Part shown: positions 32,919 through 44,200 of the stretch, one piece after another
Numbering within the stretch: the stretch's first letter is position 1
Layout: each line of letters begins with the position of its first letter
From: Akkermansia sp.
GTDB lineage: Bacteria > Verrucomicrobiota > Verrucomicrobiia > Verrucomicrobiales > Akkermansiaceae
Reading direction: 5' to 3'
NCBI GenBank assembly: GCA_017435365.1
Contig: JAFSFD010000013.1
Span: 1 to 64,000, forward strand
Length of the DNA: 64,000 nt
Translations under genes and position numbers: made by a program
Notes under the pieces: model-generated
Database searches by the model: none
The model's input: only the letters and a program-made list of their open reading frames with translations
Told to the model about the DNA's origin: nothing

Positions 32919-34202
32919 ATGTCGATTTCCGAAGAATTATTTGAGCGGGCTTGCCGGGTGATTCCCGGTGGGGTGAATTCGCCGGTGCGTGCGTTCCGTC
33001 GCCTGGAGCGTGCTCCGTTTTTCGTAGCAAAGGCTGCGGGGGCGCACCTCACGGATGAGGACGGCCGGCAGTATATCGACTACGTGGGCACCTGGGGCCC
33101 GGCCATTCTGGGGCACGCGCCGGAGTGCGTGATTTCTGCCGTGCAGGCGGCGGTGCCGCAGGGGCTGGGCTATGGTATCCCCACCCGCATTGAGGTGGAT
33201 ATGGCCGAGACTGTCTGCCGCTGGATTCCCGGCATTGAGAAGGTTCGCATGACCAACAGTGGCACGGAGGCCACTATGAGCGCGGTGCGCCTGGCCCGTG
33301 GTTATACCGGGCGCAAATACATCATCAAGTTTGCCGGGTGCTACCATGGGCATGTGGATAGCCTGCTGGTGGCGGCGGGCAGCGGTGCGCTCACGCATGG
33401 CGAGCCGGACAGCGCCGGGGTGCCCGCCGAGTTTGCCAACCTCACCATCGTGCTGCCGTACAATGACCGTGCTGCGGTGGAGCGGGCTTTTGCTCAGCAT
33501 CCGGGCGAGATTGCCGGAATCATCGTAGAGCCTTTCCCGGGGAATGCGGGGTTCTACCTGCCGCGCCCCGGGTATCTGGAGTTCCTGCGTGAGATTACGG
33601 AGAAGAATGGCGCCCTCCTTATTTTTGACGAGGTGATGACCGGCTTCCGCATTTCCGCAGCCGGTGTGCAGGGTAAGCTGGGCATTGAACCGGATATCAC
33701 GACCCTGGGCAAGATTATCGGCGGTGGCCTGCCGGTGGGCGCCTTCGGCGGTCGCCGCGAGATTATGGACTGTGTGTCTCCGCTGGGCCCTGTCTACCAG
33801 GCCGGCACGCTGAGCGGCAACCCCGTGGCCATGGCGGCGGGGCTGGCCCAGCTGAATTACCTGGAGCAGCACGATTCCTACACCCGCCTGGAGCAACTCG
33901 GTGCCCGGCTGGAGGAAGGGGTGCGCCGCATCCTGCGCGACGAGCATCTGCCGCTCACCTTCAAGCGGGACGGCTCCATGTTCTGCCTGCATTTCACGGA
34001 GCAGGATGTCTATGACCTGGACACCGCCATGAGCGGCAATTTCGATATGTTTCGCCGCTATTTCCACTCCATGCTGGAGCAGGGGGTGTACGTGGCGCCT
34101 TCGCCCTACGAGACCGGCTTCATCTCCACTGCACACACAGAGGCGGATATCGATGCCACGGTAGCGGCCATGCAGCGTGCGCTCCGCGCTGCGAAAGACT
34201 GA
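32919..34202 (+). CDS. hemL: Glutamate-1-semialdehyde 2,1-aminomutase
   Basis: The 427-residue PLP enzyme forms 5-aminolevulinate in the C5 tetrapyrrole pathway. RVIPGGVNSPVRAF is the HemL N-terminal signature, KVRMTNSGTEATMSAVRLAR binds PLP phosphate, LLIFDEVMTGFR holds the cofactor aspartate, and TTLGKIIGGGLPVGAFGG contains the Schiff-base lysine. Length and all motifs are normal. It starts 5 bp after the transporter gene; the other heme genes are not here. Confidence 0.96.
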   Translation: MSISEELFERACRVIPGGVNSPVRAFRRLERAPFFVAKAAGAHLTDEDGRQYIDYVGTWGPAILGHAPECVISAVQAAVPQGLGYGIPTRIEVDMAETVCRWIPGIEKVRMTNSGTEATMSAVRLARGYTGRKYIIKFAGCYHGHVDSLLVAAGSGALTHGEPDSAGVPAEFANLTIVLPYNDRAAVERAFAQHPGEIAGIIVEPFPGNAGFYLPRPGYLEFLREITEKNGALLIFDEVMTGFRISAAGVQGKLGIEPDITTLGKIIGGGLPVGAFGGRREIMDCVSPLGPVYQAGTLSGNPVAMAAGLAQLNYLEQHDSYTRLEQLGARLEEGVRRILRDEHLPLTFKRDGSMFCLHFTEQDVYDLDTAMSGNFDMFRRYFHSMLEQGVYVAPSPYETGFISTAHTEADIDATVAAMQRALRAAKD

Positions 34203-34210
34203 CTTTCCGC

Positions 34211-34239
34211 TTGCCAAGGCCAGCGCGAACAGGTACAAT
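34211..34239 (+). promoter_or_regulatory. Leaderless-type promoter upstream of the 34247 gene
   Basis: TTGCCA (34211-34216), 17-bp spacer, TACAAT (34234-34239), then 7 bp to ATG 34247. Begins 8 bp after the hemL stop. Confidence 0.65.
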
Positions 34240-34246
34240 GAACCAC

Positions 34247-34786
34247 ATGAGTAAGATGATTCGCCGATGGATGTTCCTTTTCGCAGTGGCTGTGGCGGCT
34301 GCGGTGCCTGCTGTGCAGGCTCAGAGCGCGGAGGTGATGAACGAAACCGGTGATATGGTGCGCGTGATGCGCCACCCGGATGGCACCCGCGCCATCTACC
34401 AGCGCCAGAAGGGCTGGCGCGGCATGCGCTGTTCTTCGTACACGGCCAGCGGTCGCCTGGCGGCGGTGAATGACTATACCGAAGGCAAGTATGGCCAGCT
34501 GGTGGGCTGCATCATCTACGACCACACCAAGAAGAACATCATCTACAAAGTGGCCTATGGCTACGACAGCCGCGCCCGCCTGGTGGAGGAGCGTATGTAC
34601 TCCCACCCGCAGGGTAAGCTGGTGCAGCGCGTGATTTACAAGTATGACAACCGGGGCAACCGCTCCAAGCCCCTTATCGTTTCGCTGAACACGGCCGGCC
34701 CGGTCACGGAGATTGCACCGACCATGCGGGACGATGTGAATGCCATCAACCGCCAGATGAAGCAGCAGAGCCGCGGCCGACGCTAA
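34247..34786 (+). CDS. Exported protein of unknown function
   Basis: 179 residues with a signal peptide (RRWMFLFAVAVAAAVPAVQAQ, core about residues 5-23). The mature part has repeated short strands with Tyr and Gly, for example RAIYQRQKGWRGMRCSSYT and YKVAYGYDSRARLVEERMY, followed by VIYKYDNRGN, recalling the YD/RHS-like or MORN-like beta-hairpin style without a firm match. I do not recognise a family. The ATG at 34247 is chosen over 34238 because the latter overlaps the -10 box. It heads a run of five same-strand genes to the TetR gene. Confidence 0.7.
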   Translation: MSKMIRRWMFLFAVAVAAAVPAVQAQSAEVMNETGDMVRVMRHPDGTRAIYQRQKGWRGMRCSSYTASGRLAAVNDYTEGKYGQLVGCIIYDHTKKNIIYKVAYGYDSRARLVEERMYSHPQGKLVQRVIYKYDNRGNRSKPLIVSLNTAGPVTEIAPTMRDDVNAINRQMKQQSRGRR

Positions 34787-34816
34787 GTTTTAACCCTCGA
34801 ATAGACCCCCGAACAG

Positions 34817-35119
34817 ATGGAAACGTTCTCCTGGCAGGACCGCGATGCCGATGGCAACAAGGTCGTATACGAGGCCCAGCACTTCGGTGGCTGGTGGCAG
34901 CTGATGGTGGCGCCCAAGCTGGGCCGCTCCCAGCGCGATGAAGTAGTGTTCACCCCGGCCGATTTCACAGAGGAACACTGGCAGACCCTGCGTGACCTCC
35001 TGTGGCGCAAGTACCAGCGCCGCCGCGTAGCCTGGGATATGGTGCAGCATATTGATGATATTCTGGCGGGCAAGGCCACGAATGAGCGCCGCGACCGCCG
35101 CAACGGCAAGTCCAGATGA
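34817..35119 (+). CDS. Small conserved-looking protein of unknown function
   Basis: A 100-residue soluble protein without signal peptide. An N-terminal part rich in aromatic residues (WQDRDADGNKVVYEAQHFGGWW) is followed by a basic helical C-terminus (LWRKYQRRRVAWDMVQHIDDIL). Its stop overlaps the mazG start by four bases (ATGA), so the two are translationally coupled. The tight coupling, high GC and codon use like its neighbours support a real gene. The function is unknown. Confidence 0.7.
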   Translation: METFSWQDRDADGNKVVYEAQHFGGWWQLMVAPKLGRSQRDEVVFTPADFTEEHWQTLRDLLWRKYQRRRVAWDMVQHIDDILAGKATNERRDRRNGKSR

Positions 35120-35934
35120 CCGAGCAGGAGATGATTCACTGCCAGGACCCCGCCCGCCAGGTAGAGCGCGCGGTGGCCATCATGCACCGCCTGCGCCAGC
35201 CCGGCGGTTGCCCCTGGGACGCCGAGCAGACGCACGATTCCATCATCAGCAGCCTGATTGAGGAGTGCTACGAATGCATCGATGCCATCCGCGAGCGCGA
35301 CTGGGAGCACCTGCGCGAAGAACTGGGCGATGTGCTGCTGCAGGTTATCTTCCATGCAGAAATGGCGCAGGAGAACCCGGAGGCCGGCTTCGGTATCAAT
35401 GAAGTGGCCCGGGAGCTGGCGGATAAGCTGGTGCGCCGCCATCCGCATGTGTTCGGCACGGCAGCCGTAGAGGATGCTGAGGGGGTGGTCTCCCAGTGGG
35501 ATGCCATCAAACGCAAGGAGCATTCCATCGAGGATAAACCCTACCTGCAGGACTGCGGCAAGGGCCTGCCCTCCCTCCTCCAGGCATATAAAATTACCAA
35601 AAAAGTGGCCAAGGTCGGTTTTGACTGGCCCGACCACGCCGGGGTGGTGGATAAAATCCGCGAGGAAACGGATGAGGTGGCCGAGACTCTCGACCTGCCG
35701 GATGCCGACCCGCATGTGGCCGAGGAGCTGGGCGACCTCCTTTTCGTGGTGGTGAATCTGTGCCGCCGCCGCAAGGTGGACCCGGAGCTGGCCCTGTTCA
35801 ATGCCAACCGCAAGTTCGAGCGCCGCTTCAATGCCATCGAGGCCGCATTGAAAGCGCAGGGTATCAGCCTGGCGGCCGCCACGGCGGATGAAATGGAAGC
35901 CGACTGGCAGGCGGTCAAACGCTCTGAGGGATGA
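35116..35934 (+). CDS. mazG: Nucleoside triphosphate pyrophosphohydrolase MazG
   Basis: 272 residues with two MazG domains in tandem, as in the E. coli enzyme. The first, CPWDAEQTHDSIISSLIEE with ECIDAI and LREELGDVLLQVIFHA, has the magnesium-binding EExxE and ExxD sets. The second, KIREETDEVAETLDLP then AEELGDLLFVVVNLCRR, is also intact. The enzyme hydrolyses NTPs to NMP and pyrophosphate and helps clear non-canonical nucleotides. It overlaps its neighbours by four bases on both sides. Confidence 0.94.
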   Translation: MTEQEMIHCQDPARQVERAVAIMHRLRQPGGCPWDAEQTHDSIISSLIEECYECIDAIRERDWEHLREELGDVLLQVIFHAEMAQENPEAGFGINEVARELADKLVRRHPHVFGTAAVEDAEGVVSQWDAIKRKEHSIEDKPYLQDCGKGLPSLLQAYKITKKVAKVGFDWPDHAGVVDKIREETDEVAETLDLPDADPHVAEELGDLLFVVVNLCRRRKVDPELALFNANRKFERRFNAIEAALKAQGISLAAATADEMEADWQAVKRSEG

Positions 35935-36929
35935 TGCGCCGTTTCCGCACAGTTCTGCTCTGCCTGGGCGCGGGGATGCTGGCCTCGTGCAGCCTGCTGC
36001 AGCCCGGGGAAAAGGTGGAGCAGACGCCTGTTCCGCGCCCGGAGGAGCTGAACAAGCCGCGCATGGGGTTCGAGGATGCTTCCCTGCCCGGCATGAACCC
36101 GCTGCTTACCGGTGGCGCGGTGGATCCGAATGCCCAGAGTTACAACGTGTCGACCTCTGAGGAGCTTGAGCAGATTGACAACGGCGCCGAGGGCGAAGTC
36201 TATTTCACTGATCCGGATAACCCGGATGCCGAGATTGAGGGTATCACGGCTGCCTTTGAATCCCGCCGCAATGGCAACGGCTGGCTGGACAGCTACGGCA
36301 CCGCCACCCGTTTTGCACACCGTGAATGCCGCCCGCTCATCATCTGGTTTCATGATTCGGTAATTGCCCCGAAGAGTTCTCTGCTGGGGGAGGAATTGCT
36401 CGATACCCCGGCTTTCAATGAGTGGTGCCGCGACCGCGTGGTGCGCCTCAAACTCGACTCCGGCGCCTCTATCGATGACCGCACCCGCAACTCTGCCAAA
36501 TACAGTCGCGCGGCCATCGAACGCCTGGCCCGCCGCTACGGGCTCAAACGCAAGCCGGCGCTGGCGGTGGTTTCGCCCCGTGGCAAGTTCGTGGTGGGTA
36601 TTGATGGGTACAACGAGTTCACCCAGCAGATTGAGACTCTGCTGAAGGAAGGGGTCATCAATGCCGAAAAGGATATGGACGAGTATCGCGAGAAACTCGC
36701 CACCAAGGGCTACCGCACCTGGACTGCCGCCACCGGCAATGTGACCACCTTTGCCCGCCTCCAGCGTTTTGACGAGGAGCACCAGATGGTTTACCTGAAG
36801 GAATATGGCGGCAAAATAAGCCGCACCAAGCTGCGCCGCTTCTGCAAGGAAGATCGCGACTTCATCTACAAAAAGCAGGAAGAAAAAGAGGCGAAGAAGA
36901 AAAAGCGCCGCAAATCCAGCCAGGTATGA
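35931..36929 (+). CDS. Lipoprotein with thioredoxin-like fold and C-terminal SHD1-like domain
   Basis: 332 residues. The signal ends at lipobox MLASC (Cys at about residue 20). The central region, CRPLIIWFHDSVIAPKSS through RYGLKRKPALAVVSPRGKFV, follows a thioredoxin-like pattern, but the CxxC is missing (HDSV in its place), so redox activity is unlikely. The C-terminal YRTWTAATGNVTTFARL and VYLKEYGGKISRTKLRRF with DRDFI resembles the SHD1 domain frequent in Planctomycetes and Verrucomicrobia. A Lys-rich tail closes the protein. It overlaps mazG and the TetR gene by four bases each. Confidence 0.7.
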   Translation: MMRRFRTVLLCLGAGMLASCSLLQPGEKVEQTPVPRPEELNKPRMGFEDASLPGMNPLLTGGAVDPNAQSYNVSTSEELEQIDNGAEGEVYFTDPDNPDAEIEGITAAFESRRNGNGWLDSYGTATRFAHRECRPLIIWFHDSVIAPKSSLLGEELLDTPAFNEWCRDRVVRLKLDSGASIDDRTRNSAKYSRAAIERLARRYGLKRKPALAVVSPRGKFVVGIDGYNEFTQQIETLLKEGVINAEKDMDEYREKLATKGYRTWTAATGNVTTFARLQRFDEEHQMVYLKEYGGKISRTKLRRFCKEDRDFIYKKQEEKEAKKKKRRKSSQV

Positions 36930-37546
36930 GCAAGTCCGATGATACCAAGGCGCAGATTATGCGCGCTGCTGTGCAGCAGTTCACTCTCATGGGCTATGAG
37001 GGGGCTGCCGTGCGCGATATCGCCAATGCGGCGGGGGTGAATATCGGCCTTATCCGCTACCATTTCGGCCACAAGGCTGACCTCTACCGCGATACGCTCG
37101 CCTACCTCTCCGCTCAGTACAATGAGGTATGCCTTGCGGCTCTGGCGGAAGCCCGGCAGAGCAACGACCCGGAGCTCATCATCGGCTCTTGGTTGCTCGC
37201 CCCCATTACCTCCTGGCAGGATGATACCGTGGCCAGCGGGGAGGAGGTGCTCTGCTTTCTCAACAAGATGGGCTATGAGGACCCTGAACTCACCCGCGAT
37301 GTGTACGAATCACACTATTCCTACGCCCTTCAGGAGTGGCAGGATGCTGTGCAAGCTTTCTTCCCCGGCTTGCAACGCGGTGACTGGCTCTGGTTCCTCA
37401 CTTCCCTCCGCGGTATGTATTTCAACATTGTGGCGCACAACGATTTCACCCTTTGGTCTCTCCCGGCCATTTCCAATCGAGAGGCGGCTATCCGGCGTCT
37501 CGCTGCGGATGCCGTGGCTCTGCTCCGCTTTTCTTCTCATAGCTGA
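36926..37546 (+). CDS. TetR/AcrR-family transcriptional regulator
   Basis: 206 residues. The N-terminal DNA-binding domain is canonical: IMRAAVQQFTLMGYEGAAVRDIANAAGVNIGLIRYHFGHKADLY, covering the three TetR helices. The C-terminal half is a ligand or dimer domain of the AcrR/CecR (DUF1956) kind judging by length. It overlaps the lipoprotein gene by four bases and is the last gene of the mazG transcript. The operator is unknown; a perfect palindrome at 38078-38094 is one candidate. Confidence 0.88.
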   Translation: MSKSDDTKAQIMRAAVQQFTLMGYEGAAVRDIANAAGVNIGLIRYHFGHKADLYRDTLAYLSAQYNEVCLAALAEARQSNDPELIIGSWLLAPITSWQDDTVASGEEVLCFLNKMGYEDPELTRDVYESHYSYALQEWQDAVQAFFPGLQRGDWLWFLTSLRGMYFNIVAHNDFTLWSLPAISNREAAIRRLAADAVALLRFSSHS

Positions 37547-38217
37547 ATCCTTCTCTTCTGATGCGTTTTGCGCATGTGCGGAAGCCTGCCTGCGGCTGCA
37601 CCGCTCCCCTGCCGGAGCTGTTGTTTGTGTGTATTGTGCATGCTTGGTAATGTTTTGTATATCAACTGTTTCTCTTAAAGTTTGCCGGGTGTAAATATAT
37701 ACCCGGCATTTGAACTCGATTCTCTATATGTTTTTCTGCCGATTCTTCTAACGATTGGAATATATTAATTTATTTTGTTAGTTCTGATGCCTGTTTTGTT
37801 TAATTCTGCAATTTTTGTCAGTAAAAGCGGTAGCTTGTATGTTATTTTAAGAAGGTGGCCGAACGATTATACACTAAGTAGTTATATGATTTGGTGAGTG
37901 TGTAATAATACAAATGATACGAAGAAAAAGAAAACAATAGGAGCTTCCTGGCGGGTGGCGCTGAATTTTTTTTCACCTTTGCAAACGTCAGGTAGCGCAA
38001 AAATTAAACCACATCAAAACGCTTGGATATTAAATGTTTACTTGCTCGATGGTGTGGGTGATATGGCACTTTTGAAATATTGAAACCTTCAATAACGTAT
38101 ACCCTACGAGAAAAATATGCTTTACATATCCTATCAAAACGGTAGAGTCTCAAGCACGATATGGGTGCGATGCCCACTATTCGCTTACACGAACCAACAC
38201 AGCACACACGAACCGAT
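37547..38217. other. AT-rich intergenic region upstream of the autotransporter
   Basis: 671 bp, clearly AT-richer than its flanks, with no convincing gene. An imperfect hairpin TGCCGGGT (37683-37690) / ACCCGGCA (37701-37708) may end the TetR transcript. A perfect palindrome TATTGAA-ACC-TTCAATA (38078-38094) looks like an operator. A possible promoter is TTTACA (38121-38126), 16 bp, TAGAGT (38143-38148), giving a leader of about 60 nt before ATG 38218. Confidence 0.55.
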
Positions 38218-41200
38218 ATGAAAACACACCTTCCTGTAGCACTTCGCAAAGCACTTCTTGCGGCACTCGTAGCAGTGTCATACGTGAACTACAGCCCGGC
38301 CGCCGCAGTAGAGTTGCCACCCGGCGATATAGTCGTGGATGCAATGGACAACAACACAACGGATAAAACTCTGCACACCGGAAAGGGAAACGTGACGATT
38401 GGAAAAATTTCCAATGTTAAGAATGGGGACGTTGACCAAGGTGTGGACAGCCTTGATATCATAGCCAAAGCAGCGGGAGAAGAGGGGAAAGGCAACATTA
38501 ATATAGGAACGAGCGCGGCTGCCATTACGAATGCAACAATGACTGCCGATGGCAATATCACCTTTGGTGAGACCGCAGGAGCCAGCGAGGTGCTCGAAGT
38601 TCGCGGCCTGGATAATGATGAGCGAGATGTAAGCATCCAGGCTAAGGGAGACATAGTTTTCAATCAGACTGTAGAAATCCATCCTGGAGAGGGGGCTCAT
38701 CCCAGTGGCGATGTAGAAATATCTGCCGGTGGAGAAATGCACTTTCTCGGAGAAAAGACGACCATACAGAATGGTGGAACGGGCAATTCTGCTACCACAA
38801 CCATAGTGGCTGTGGGGCCTGTGAAGTTTGAAAACGTCAATGGCACGGAAATTGGAAGTGGCGTAAAGTTCAATACAACTAAAGCCGGAAGTGATATTAA
38901 CATCACAACAAATGGTACAGCTTGGATAAATCGTATTGCCGGTACGGTCGGCTCTGCCGGGGCGGTTTCAGTTTTCGGCAGCACAAATCAGGTTCTGGAG
39001 CAGTCAGGCATAGCCCGCATCCATGCGGCGGATGGTATCTCAATAACGGCGACCAAGGAGAACTCAACCCAGAATGCCGAACTGAAATCACAGGATGGAC
39101 CGCTTACTCTGACAGTTCAGGTAAGCGGCGGAGATGAAGGTTACAATACGATTTATTCCTCCTCGCTTGAAGTGGTAGGGAAAGGGAATGTTGAAATCAG
39201 CGGGGGTGATGCATATTTGCGGAGTGCTTCGGTAACAGCCTTGCAGGATGATGTAAGCATCAGTGGTGGGTATGTGTTCGTAGGTCAGAGCCTTTCGGAT
39301 ACCAGTGCCAGCACTCTGGATGCAGCCGGTAAGATAGACGTGGCCGGTGCCACCGTGAGCATCCAGGATAGCACCTCCATCGATTCTGTTGACGGGAATG
39401 TAAGCATCACCGCCAGTGGAAGTGATACGGCAGTCGCAAGCAGCACCACACCGGCCTTGTCCGTCACAGGTGGTAATGTCAGCAGCCGGAGTGGTGATGT
39501 AAAGATTGCCGCAGAGAATGGTACGGCAGCTCTTGAAGAAGTGGAGGTGAACGGTGATAACGTCAGCATCACCGGCGATAATGTGGATGTGAGCGGCAAA
39601 ACTGTGACCGGGACTCAATCCGTGGAAATCGCGGGGACGGCGAGCACGACCATCAGCGATGTGGACGTGAGCGGCTCAGGTACTGCCAGCCTCGGCACGA
39701 GTACCGGAGCCACGGCTATTTCCGATTCCGGCGTTGCAGTGAACGGGCAGGTGGCCATCAATGGCTCTGGTGTGTCAATCACCGGCAACAAGGGAATTGA
39801 TGCCGGCCAGGGCGGGGTGACTGTCGCCGCCGCTGCCGGCGATGCCTCCATTGCTGGCGGCTCGGTGAAGGGGGGCGGAAACGTGACTGTCTCAGCCACG
39901 GGTGAAGCGAAGCTTACCAATGTGGAGGTGAATGGCAATTCTGCCAGCGTCACCGGCAAAAATGTGGATGTGAGCGGCAAAACTGTGACTGGAGCTCAAT
40001 CCGTGGAAATTGCGGGTACGGCGAGCACGACCATCAGCAATGTGGATGTGAGCGGCTCAGGTACTGCCAGCCTCGGCACGAGTACCGGAGCCACGGAAAT
40101 TTCCGATTCCGGCGTTGCAGTGAACGGGCAGGTGGCCATCAATGGCTCTGGTGTGTCAATCACCGACAACAAGGGAATTGATGCCGGCCAGGGCGGGGTG
40201 ACTGTCGCCGCCGCTGCCGGCGATGCCTCCATTGCAGGCGGCTCGGTGAAGGGGGGCGGAAACGTGACTGTTTCAGCCACGGGTGAAGCGAAGCTTACCA
40301 ATGTGGAGGTGAATGGCAATTCTGCCAGCGTCACCGGCAAAAATGTGGATGTGAGCGGCAAATCTGTGACCGGAGTGCAATCCGTGGAAATCGCGGGGAC
40401 GGCGAGCACGACCATCAGCAATGTGAATGTGAGCGGCAGCGGTACTGCCAGCCTCGGCACGAGTACCGGAGCCACGGAAATTTCCGATTCCGGCGTTGCA
40501 GTGAACGGGCAGGTGGACATCAAGGGCTCTGATGTGTCAATCACCGACAACGAGGGAATTGATGCCGGTAAGGGCGGGGTGACTATCGCCGCTGCTGCCG
40601 GCGATGCCTCCATTACTGACGGCTCGGTAAAGGGTGACGGAAGCGTGGCTGTCTCAGCCACGGGTGAAGCGAAGCTTACTGATGTGGAGGTGAATGGCAG
40701 TTCTGCCAGCATCACCGGTAATATTGTGGAGGTGAGCGGTAAATCTGTGACCGGGGCTCAATCCGTGGAAATTGCGGGTACGGCGAGCACGACCATCAGC
40801 AATGTGGATGTGAGCGGCTCAGGTACTGCCAGCCTCGGCACGAGTACCGGAGCCACGGAAATTTCCGATTCCGGCGTTGTAGTGAACGGGCAGGTGGCCA
40901 TCAATGGCTCTGGTGTGTCAATCACCGACAACAAGGGAATTGATGCCGGCAAGGGCGGGGTGACTGTCGCCGCTGCTGCCGGCGATGCCTCCATTACTGG
41001 CGGCTCGGTAAAGGGTGACGGAAGCGTGGCTGTCTCAGCCATGGGTAAAGCAAAGCTTACCGATACGTTAGTAGAGGGTAAGGATATAACGACTTCCGGT
41101 AAAACGGGTACTGAGCTGCAGGATACCACGGTGGACGGTTCGGACGTGGTGACAGTTGCGTCCGAGGCGACAACCCAGGTGCAGGAATCCATCATCCGTG

Positions 41201-44200
41201 GTGCAAACACCACAGTGAGCGGCGCAGATACCAGCATTACCCTTTCTGAGGTGTCGGCTGATGAGACCGTGACCATCACCGGCACAACGACCGCACGGGT
41301 GATTAATTCAGAGCTTTCCGGTGATGCCGTGAATCTCAACGGCGGTGCCCTTACCTTGCAGGATGCTGCTTCCGTGAAGGCGGACGCTGGTGATATCACG
41401 GTTGATGCCGCCAGCCTGACCATTGGCACGCCGGGCGGGACGTCGCCCGCGGATTCCATGACGGCGAAGAAAAATGTCGCCATTACTGTGACCGATGGCA
41501 GCACCATCCAGGGAGCAGCCCAAGTGGTGGCTGAAACGGGAGCTGTGACTCTCAATGGCGGCACGACTGCGACCAATCTCATTTCCGGTACCGGAACTTC
41601 GGTGAAAGCCGAGGGTACAGACGGTATGGTGGATATGGATGGTAAGAGTAACACCATCGCGGCAGCTGCTACGGTGACCGCCGCCGCAGGTGTGGAGATG
41701 GATGCCTCCGTCAGCAACCGGATTGAGGGCGGAGCTAAGTTGACCGCCACCTCAGGTAATGTGACCATGACGGCTGCAACGCAGAATACTGTGGCCGACT
41801 CCACGGTGACGGCGGATAACGGCAGCATCGCTATGGGTGGTGCGGCCGGTAGCACAGAGACGGTGCAGAATGAGGTCACGGCAGCTGCCGGAACGTCCCC
41901 CACGCTGACTGCAGAGCAGGATGTGACCATCACTGGTGAGAATAGCATCACCGGCTCTGCATCCGCCGATGTCGACATACTGACCCGGAATGGCGATATT
42001 TCTATCCACGGGGATAATAAAATCCAGCATGCCGGGATTACGGCAGCAGGTGGTGTGGCCATCTCTACCGGTACGGGTGATAAGGCCACGCGGGTTGAGG
42101 ATGCTGACGTCTCGGGCATGACGGTGACAATCGCCGGCGATACTGCCGATGACCGCAGCGAGGCCAACCTGGCGGTAGTGACGGGAGCGGAGACGTATAT
42201 CGGCTCCCGGGGCGAGGATGCCGGCGTTGGTATCACGCTCAACAACGTGAGCGTGGTTGATACTGGGAAGGGTACCGATAACATCAAGGCTGCTAATGGA
42301 GGCCATATCGCCATCCGGAACCGCGTGGATGTTTTCAACGGCTCGCTGACCATCCAGAGCAGCGATTCCTATGATTCCGGAGCAGGCCGTATTGTTGTGG
42401 ATGGCAGCAATGTGCTTAACATGAAGGCCGATTCCAGCCTGGAGGGTCGCCTGAGTGGTGCCGGCAGCATCAACAAGTCCGGCGGTGATGAGCTCCTGCT
42501 CGACCGCGACCACCGCGATTTCTCCGGCACCATCTATGCCAACGGAGCAGAAGGTGGCCCGGAGGGCAGCGTGGCAGATGCTGACAATGCAGGTTCCTGG
42601 ATTCAGGTGACCGATGCCGGTGTGGGCGAAGGCGCCAGAATGGTGCTGAAGAATACTGACCTGGTCATTGAGACATGGGAGACACAGATCGGTTCGCTGG
42701 ACACCACGCAGGATGCCGGGGCCAACAAGGCCTCCACCGGCGGCACACTGGGGGCAGATGCTTCCTACACGGCCGATGGAAATACCCGTGCGGACTTCAA
42801 GACAATAGGCTCCGTAGTTGAGGTGAACACGGGGGTGAGCGGTGATGTGGTGCACGCTGCCAATCTGGCTCTGAGCGATGCCACCCTGCTGAAGCTGGAT
42901 GCCACGGTGGATGCCGGGGGCAATGCGACCTCCGACATCATTGCCGCGACCGGCACTGTGGATGTGGCGGCACGGACCGGCTTGAACAGCACCAGTACTG
43001 CCGCAGCTCCCAGCACCGCCCGTGTGTATATCAATCACACGGATAGGGCCGTTGCCTCCCAGGTTGCCGAGGGTACCCGCACCACCATCATGAGCGGAAC
43101 CATGGCTGGTGACATCAACGAGGATGTGCTGTATGATGTGGAGAAATCTGCCAACGGTACCTACCAGCGCACCCTGCAGGACCGCAATGTGCACCTGGAG
43201 AACAAGGGCGACCGCGTGGACCTGGTGTTCAGCAAGAACTACCGCAGTGCAGCCAAGACAGCCCCCATGCAGAAAGTGGCAGAGGCCATCCGCCAGTATT
43301 CTGATGCCTTCCACCACAGCGAGGGCTGGCTGGCCTCCAGCGATGACCAGATGGCGAAGCTTGTGGATGCTTTCGACTACACCCGCAGTGAAGCCGCTGC
43401 ACAGCGCGGCCTGCAAAGCCTGGCCGGCATGGGGAATGTGCTGCCCCAGCTCATGCTGTTCGATGCGTCCCGCCACCACCTGAACCAGCTGCGCAAGCAG
43501 ATGGAGATGCCGGTGTGCCCCCGCGCCTGGAAGGGAGCCCCCGCCCGCAAGAGCAATGCCTGGCTCACCTATACCGGCGCTCACGACAGCCTGAACGGTG
43601 ATGCCAATATGGGGGATTACACCCGCTCCGCGCACGGTGCCATGATGGGCGTGGATACCGCCCTGACCTGCAAGCTGCGCGCCGGCCTCAGCCTGGGCTA
43701 TGAAACGGCCTCCGGTGAAGCCGACTCCGCCAAGGTGGATGCCGATAGCATTTTTGTGGATGCCTATGCCACGGCCTACACCGGGAACATCAAGCACCGG
43801 GCCTCCGTCGGTCTCGCCCTCACCAGCTTCGATTCCCGCCGCGGGGTGGAGGTGGAGGCCGGTTACCACAGTTTCCACGGCACCGCCCGCAGTGATACCG
43901 ATGCCCTCACGCTGAACTTCGGCTACGAAATCAGCTCCGATTACAAACTCAGTGAGCGCAGCTGGCTGACCCGCTTTGCCTCGCTCAATCTGGCTTGGCA
44001 TAATCTGGATGACATGAAGGAAAGCAGCCTTGGTGAAATTGGCCTGGTTTCTGAGTATGATTCGGAGTGGCAGGCGGGGGTGGCCGTGGGGCTGGCCTAC
44101 AATCGTGAGTTTGCAGCGGTGAAGTACGAGGCTCCGGCGGTGTTTTCAGCCCATGCTGCCGTGCACTTCGAGCTGCTGGCAGATAAAGCCACGGCAACCA

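Noticed and set aside
37898..38083. 61-codon open frame in the AT-rich region
   Set aside because: No ribosome site, no recognisable motif, and it ends within the candidate operator region.
39541..41064. CRISPR-like regular repeats
   Set aside because: The units are 381 bp, contiguous and in frame inside an autotransporter gene; there are no short repeats with variable spacers.
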